Below, piece after piece: positions 1 through 5,360 of a DNA stretch of 5,360 nucleotides. Every line of letters starts with the position of its first letter. The stretch's first letter is position 1. The stretch lies in contig JAKAYZ010000223.1 in assembly GCA_021816165.1 (NCBI GenBank), positions 1-5,360 of the forward strand. The letters run 5' to 3'. A program made the position numbers and the translations under genes. This DNA comes from Planctomycetota bacterium. GTDB lineage: Bacteria; Planctomycetota; Phycisphaerae; WQYP01. The notes beneath the pieces are model-generated. The model was not told the origin of the DNA, did not search any database, and saw only the letters and a program-made list of their open reading frames with translations.

Positions 1-205
1 CCGGTCGCGCCGCGATGGCTGGCGGCCTGGGTGGTATCCGTGGCGCAGCATCGTGCCAGCCGAAGTTCTCATCGGCAACGCCAAACTGTAGCTCATACAG
101 ACCACTGGCTGGAAGAATCGTTAAGCTTTTCGGGTAATCTGGGTTAACGTGACATACAAACCCAAGGGCGGGACTTGCGTATTCAGCGGATCTCGTCCGC
201 CGAGG
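1..205. other. Unassigned stretch downstream of thiG at the window edge
   Basis: No recognisable gene. On the minus strand, the frame directly after the thiG stop codon stays open for 68 codons to the window edge. Its residues look passable in the middle (for example HVNPDYPKSLTILPASGLYE), but it contains no ATG, GTG or TTG codon, so it cannot be an independent gene starting in this window. A second minus-strand frame opens with ATG at 96-94 and runs off the edge after 32 codons without a visible Shine-Dalgarno site. The three plus-strand frames, open at the left edge, stop at 91, 137 and 147. Any of these could be the end of a neighbouring gene, but none matches a family I know. Confidence 0.3.
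186..200 (-). terminator. Weak hairpin just after thiG
   Basis: A 5-bp GC-rich inverted repeat (GCGGA at 186-190, TCCGC at 196-200) with a 5-nt loop lies 5 nt past the thiG stop codon. No run of T follows it on the minus strand, so it does not look like a standard intrinsic terminator. Its position is the only further support for a role in ending or protecting the thiSG transcript. Confidence 0.2.
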
Positions 206-1021
206 TTAGGCGTTGATTCGCCCTTCCCATGGACTGCTCGCGGTAGCATAGAGCTTGCGGGGAATTCTGCCCGCCTCAAAGGCCAAACGGCCCGATTCCG
301 TTGCCAAGCCCATGGCTTTGGCCATTTTCAATGGTTCTTTGGCCCCGGCTATGGCCGTGTTGAGCAGTACGCCGTCGACGCCGAGTTCCATAGCCAGACT
401 AACATCACTGGCTGTTCCCACCCCGGCATCGACAATCACCGGATAATCGGGATTTTTATCCTTGAGTTGTTCAAGAATGATGCGAAGGGCATTCGGGTTC
501 AAGACACCCTGCCCGGAACCGATGGGCGAGCCGGCAGGCATAATCGCGGCAGCCCCTTCGTTTTGCAGGCGTTTACAAAGCATGACATCATCGGAACAGT
601 AGACCAACACGTGAAAACCATCCGCAACCAGAACTTTCAATGCTTCCAACGTGCCCACCGGTTCAGGCAACAAGGTTTTCGTATCACCCAGACATTCCAG
701 CTTGACCCAGTCCGCCCCGCGAAAACCCGAATCAGAGAGCATTTCCCGCCCCAGCCGAGCCACGCGCACCACTTCCTCTGCGGTGAAGCAGCCTGCCGTG
801 TTGGGCAATAAGATGTACCTTTTCGGGTCGATCAGGTCCAGAATATTGCGGCCGGAGGTTTTGTCCACCAGGCGTTCCCGCCGGACCGCCACCGTCACGC
901 AGTTGGACCCACTGGCGGCATGACAGTCGCGCATCAATTCCAGCGATGCATATTTGCCCGTACCCACAATAAGCCGGGAGTTTAAAGTGTAAGATCCAAT
1001 TTTTAATGCACTCTGATTCAT
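206..1021 (-). CDS. thiG: Thiazole synthase ThiG
   Basis: ThiG is a cytoplasmic TIM-barrel enzyme. It builds the thiazole phosphate half of thiamin from 1-deoxy-D-xylulose 5-phosphate, dehydroglycine and the sulfur carried on ThiS thiocarboxylate. The sequence shows the family signatures: [10 protein letters not shown] near residues 15-24, the Schiff-base lysine in WVKLE (K107), LLPEP (117-121), the phosphate-binding [12 protein letters not shown] (161-172), VDAGVG (197-202) and the C-terminal [15 protein letters not shown]. The predicted length is 271 aa, close to the family norm. I chose the ATG at 1021. The frame extends to a GTG at 1063, but that adds 14 residues without family resemblance, whereas the ATG gives the usual short lead-in to the first strand. 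A weak purine-rich GGTGG lies 9 nt upstream. The gene follows thiS by 48 nt and is presumably co-transcribed with its sulfur donor. MPAG replaces the more usual MPLG. Identification is secure. Confidence 0.96.
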   Translation of the reverse strand: MNQSALKIGSYTLNSRLIVGTGKYASLELMRDCHAASGSNCVTVAVRRERLVDKTSGRNILDLIDPKRYILLPNTAGCFTAEEVVRVARLGREMLSDSGFRGADWVKLECLGDTKTLLPEPVGTLEALKVLVADGFHVLVYCSDDVMLCKRLQNEGAAAIMPAGSPIGSGQGVLNPNALRIILEQLKDKNPDYPVIVDAGVGTASDVSLAMELGVDGVLLNTAIAGAKEPLKMAKAMGLATESGRLAFEAGRIPRKLYATASSPWEGRINA

Positions 1022-1069
1022 CGTAAGATTCCACCACGTCACCCCTGTGGGCCTGTCAGGCACTGGCGT

Positions 1070-1270
1070 TTACCCACCGCCCACAAACGTGACAATTTCA
1101 ATCTGATCACCGGCCGCCAGCCGAGTGGAGGAAAACTGCTTCCGGGCCACAATTTCACGGTTGCGTTCCACGGCAACACGCACCGGCTTGATTTGGAATT
1201 GATCCAATAGTTCCTGTACTGACGCGCCGTCGGCAACCTGCTTGATTTCGCCATTAATCACGACTTCCAT
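1070..1270 (-). CDS. thiS: Sulfur carrier protein ThiS
   Basis: ThiS is a small beta-grasp (ubiquitin-like) protein. Its C-terminal glycine is adenylated and converted to a thiocarboxylate, which delivers sulfur to ThiG for thiazole formation. Visible features are the MEVVINGE opening strand, a short helix around residues 17-25 (SVQELLDQF), [10 protein letters not shown] (32-41), [14 protein letters not shown] at the end, and the obligatory C-terminal Gly-Gly (here Gly-Gly-Gly). It is 66 aa long, typical of the family. An in-frame ATG at 1306 would add 12 residues ([12 protein letters not shown]), but ThiS proteins normally begin at the MxVxxNG strand, so I prefer 1270. Neither ATG has a clear Shine-Dalgarno site. 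The gene lies immediately upstream of thiG, its functional partner. The adenylyltransferase (ThiF) and other thi genes are not in this window. Confidence 0.93.
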   Translation of the reverse strand: MEVVINGEIKQVADGASVQELLDQFQIKPVRVAVERNREIVARKQFSSTRLAAGDQIEIVTFVGGG

Positions 1271-1277
1271 AAATTTT

Positions 1278-1286
1278 ATTTTACCA
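1278..1286 (-). promoter_or_regulatory. Candidate extended -10 element for thiSG
   Basis: On the minus strand this reads TGGTAAAAT, matching the TGn plus TATAAT-like form of an extended -10 box with one mismatch in the hexamer. The surrounding DNA is AT-rich compared with the rest of the window. No good -35 hexamer sits 16-18 bp upstream, which extended -10 promoters can tolerate. Transcription would be expected to start about 6-8 nt downstream, at or next to the thiS ATG at 1270. This is motif reading only. Confidence 0.35.
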
Positions 1287-1313
1287 AAAAACAGGGGATA
1301 AACCATCGGCCGC

Positions 1314-1342
1314 TTGAACGCCTTTCACCCTATTCATATGAT
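1314..1342 (+). promoter_or_regulatory. Candidate sigma70-type promoter for the dehydrogenase gene
   Basis: TTGAAC at 1314-1319 (4 of 6 matches to the -35 consensus) is separated by exactly 17 bp from TATGAT at 1337-1342 (5 of 6 matches to the -10 consensus). This predicts a start near 1349 and a 5' leader of roughly 60 nt before the ATG at 1412. It lies in the divergent intergenic region upstream of the only plus-strand gene, which fits. No operator repeat is evident around it. Confidence 0.55.
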
Positions 1343-1402
1343 AGCCTGAACTGTGCTGGCTGGCAGACATGATAACGCTGCGATGAACTGCGGCACTTCT
1401 AT

Positions 1403-1407
1403 GGAGG
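1403..1407 (+). promoter_or_regulatory. Shine-Dalgarno site of the dehydrogenase gene
   Basis: GGAGG, a full core match, lies 4 nt before the ATG at 1412 and 10 nt before a second in-frame ATG at 1418. Either start is mechanically possible. They differ by only two residues, ahead of the first conserved strand. Confidence 0.7.
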
Positions 1408-1411
1408 GCCT

Positions 1412-3760
<2,349 letters not shown>

Positions 3761-3775
3761 CCCAGCGGGCGGAAT

Positions 3776-4678
3776 TTACTTCAGCGCCTCCACGCCACCC
3801 ATCAGTTCCGATAGCTCACTGGTAATCTGCGATTGCCGGGCGCGGTTGTATTCGCTGGTCAGTTGTCTGTTCATGGATTCCGCATTTTCCGTGGCTGCGG
3901 ACATCGCCATCATGCGTGAAATCTGCTCCGAAACGGCCGCATCCACAAAGGCCTGAAACACTGCGGCGCGCACCATCGTCGGTACCAATTCCAGCAACAA
4001 TTCTCCCGCCTCGGGGGAATATTCACTGCAGGCCCGACCTTTCGTGGAGGCGGGCGGATCCTGTGCTTTGGCCAAAGTCTGCACACCGGTCAACGGCAGC
4101 ACATCAATATTTACTGGCCGTTGCTGGCCCAAGCTCACGAATCGCATGTATATAATTTTTATTGCGTCAATTTTCTGAGCTGCGTAATCATCCATCAGGC
4201 GCTGGGCGACCGGAATAATTTCTTCAAAACGGGCGTTATCGCTGATGGTGGTGTACGCGGCTTGTACCTGGCGCCGGGCAAAGCGAAAATAGGCTGCACC
4301 CTTACGCCCCGCCACATGAATATCCACCGCCCCACCGGCCTGCTCGATCTGCCGAATGTTCTGCATTGCCAGACGCAAAATCTGGCCGTTATATCCACCC
4401 GCCAATCCCCGATTACTGGTGACCACCAATATACTCACGCGCCGGCACGGCATACGGCTGACCAGCAGCGGATGGCGGGAAATTTCCACCGAGCCATGGG
4501 CGCCCAAAAAGGTGCTTTGCACCATATCATTTAACTTTTCCAGATACGGACGGGTGCCCTTGGCGCGTTTGAGCGCACGCTGAAAGCGGGCGGTGGCCAC
4601 CATCTGCATCACCTTGGTGATTTTATGGATGTTACGTACCGCTTTGCGGCGTTTAACAATTTCTCTGGCGTTGGACAT
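3776..4678 (-). CDS. atpG: F1F0 ATP synthase subunit gamma
   Basis: AtpG is the central rotor stalk of F1. Its N- and C-terminal helices form the coiled coil that turns inside the alpha3-beta3 ring and couples proton flow to catalysis. The 300-aa product has the N-terminal helix with the KRRKAVRNIHKITKVMQMVATARF pattern (9-32), the Rossmann-like middle domain with VTSNRGLAGGYN (86-97), and the C-terminal helix ending SEYNRARQSQITSELSELMGG (275-295), the most conserved part of the family. Length is normal to slightly long (about 285-300 is usual). SNRGLAGG replaces the more common SDRGLCGG. The ATG at 4678 has AGG 6 nt upstream. The gene sits between atpA (64-nt gap) and atpD (124-nt gap), the standard order, and is presumably part of one transcript. 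Confidence 0.97.
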   Translation of the reverse strand: MSNAREIVKRRKAVRNIHKITKVMQMVATARFQRALKRAKGTRPYLEKLNDMVQSTFLGAHGSVEISRHPLLVSRMPCRRVSILVVTSNRGLAGGYNGQILRLAMQNIRQIEQAGGAVDIHVAGRKGAAYFRFARRQVQAAYTTISDNARFEEIIPVAQRLMDDYAAQKIDAIKIIYMRFVSLGQQRPVNIDVLPLTGVQTLAKAQDPPASTKGRACSEYSPEAGELLLELVPTMVRAAVFQAFVDAAVSEQISRMMAMSAATENAESMNRQLTSEYNRARQSQITSELSELMGGVEALK

Positions 4679-4742
4679 CGTTTACCTGCTTTATTGCCGT
4701 TACCGGCCGGGTCTGGCTAGCGGACGGAGCAAAGGCATCTTC

Positions 4743-5360
4743 TTATTCCTGCGCTGCCCGTGGCGGGTGCTTTACTACTTGATCGACCGGCATGGCATCC
4801 AAGCCTTCCAGCTTCTTTTTCACCAGCGGCGTGACATTGGAAAAGTTCTTGATGAACTCCACCAGCTTAGCCTCAATTTCCGGGGTCAATTCACGCTTCT
4901 GCATCAATTCTTTGCGGAGATCTGCTCCGGAGTTAGCCCAATACTCCAGAAAATCCTGTTCCCACCGCCCTACATCACGTACCGCAACGGCATCCAGATA
5001 GCCTTGCGTGGCGGCGTAAATCACGGCAATTTGATCAACCACATCCATGGGGCGATACTGCGGCTGCTTGAGAATTTCCACCATGCGCATGCCGCGGTCC
5101 AATTGCTTCTGCGTGGCCTGATCCAAATCTGTACCGATCTGGGTGAAAGCCTCCAACGCCCGGTACGCGGCCAAATCCAGCCGCAACGAAGCCGCCACCT
5201 TCTTGTGCTTCATCGCCTTAACCTGTGCGGCCCCGCCGACGCGGCTTACGGAAATACCCACGTTGACGGCAGGCCTCACACCGGCGTAGAAGAGATCCGG
5301 TTCCAGATAAATCTGGCCATCCGTAATACTGATCACATTGGTCGGAATATAAGCGGATAC
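4743..5360 (-). CDS. atpA: F1F0 ATP synthase subunit alpha, C-terminal part (cut by window edge)
   Basis: AtpA is the non-catalytic nucleotide-binding subunit that alternates with beta in the F1 ring. Only the last 205 residues are visible. The reading frame is open to the right edge and begins [20 protein letters not shown], a diagnostic alpha stretch, so the GTG at 5336 is an internal valine codon and not a start. GISVSRVGG follows, with the arginine finger at residue 40 of the fragment (codon 5243-5241) that reaches into the catalytic site of beta. The C-terminal helical domain ([32 protein letters not shown]) is complete to the stop. Between AMK and VA the protein reads HKK where I expect a single K, suggesting a two-residue insertion. 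The P-loop and the gene start lie beyond the window. atpG follows 64 nt downstream. Confidence 0.97.
   Translation of the reverse strand, partial: VSAYIPTNVISITDGQIYLEPDLFYAGVRPAVNVGISVSRVGGAAQVKAMKHKKVAASLRLDLAAYRALEAFTQIGTDLDQATQKQLDRGMRMVEILKQPQYRPMDVVDQIAVIYAATQGYLDAVAVRDVGRWEQDFLEYWANSGADLRKELMQKRELTPEIEAKLVEFIKNFSNVTPLVKKKLEGLDAMPVDQVVKHPPRAAQE

Noticed and set aside
17..61. 7-bp inverted repeat (GGCTGGC at 17-23, GCCAGCC at 55-61)
   Set aside because: The 31-nt loop and short arms are expected by chance, with no accompanying T-run or symmetry beyond the arms.
149..811. 220-codon plus-strand open frame
   Set aside because: It lies antisense to thiG, whose family motifs are unmistakable. 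The translation has no recognisable domain and no Shine-Dalgarno site.
1022..1063. GTG start giving a 285-aa ThiG
   Set aside because: The 14 extra residues do not match the family, and the ATG at 1021 gives the normal N-terminus.
4121..4534. 137-codon plus-strand open frame
   Set aside because: It is antisense to atpG, with no motif and no ribosome binding site.
4694..4705. Short GC-rich hairpin with a GTAA loop in the atpA-atpG spacer
   Set aside because: The stem is only 4 bp and there is no T-run. It is too small to call a terminator or regulatory element.
5334..5336. GTG as the start of atpA
   Set aside because: The frame continues upstream to the window edge with VSAYIPTN, conserved alpha-subunit sequence, so this codon is internal.

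Overview
This is a bacterial window of about 5.4 kb, moderately GC-rich and densely coded. It carries three ordinary blocks and no mobile element, CRISPR array, tRNA or rRNA that I can see. The N-terminus of the ATP synthase gamma subunit (a KRRKAVRNIHKITKVMQ pattern) and the style of the alpha and beta subunits remind me of Planctomycetota or the wider PVC group. That placement is a tentative impression, not a computed one.

Right block (2215-5360, minus strand): the distal part of an F1 ATP synthase operon, read right to left as atpA (C-terminal 205 residues only, cut by the window edge), atpG (gamma, complete) and atpD (beta, complete). All the catalytic signatures that should be visible are present: the alpha arginine finger, and in beta the Walker A and B motifs, the GERTREG glutamate and DELSEED. 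The usual last gene, atpC (epsilon), does not follow atpD. The cluster ends at the beta stop codon, which overlaps the stop codon of a gene coming from the other direction.

Middle block (1314-2218, plus strand): a single gene for an extended short-chain dehydrogenase/epimerase resembling uronate dehydrogenases. It has a good-looking sigma70-type promoter and Shine-Dalgarno site, and it converges on atpD.

Left block (206-1286, minus strand): thiS and thiG, the sulfur-carrier protein and thiazole synthase of thiamin biosynthesis. They run divergently from the dehydrogenase and share a short intergenic region of about 140 bp with it. No TPP riboswitch is visible upstream of thiS. An extended -10 element lies so close to the thiS ATG that a leaderless mRNA is possible.

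Positions 1-205 hold no gene I can name. One minus-strand frame stays open from the thiG stop to the window edge but has no start codon. Nothing here is a clear novel system. The points most worth a second look are the missing atpC, the altered active-site region of the dehydrogenase, the possible leaderless thiS, and a small insertion just after the alpha arginine finger.
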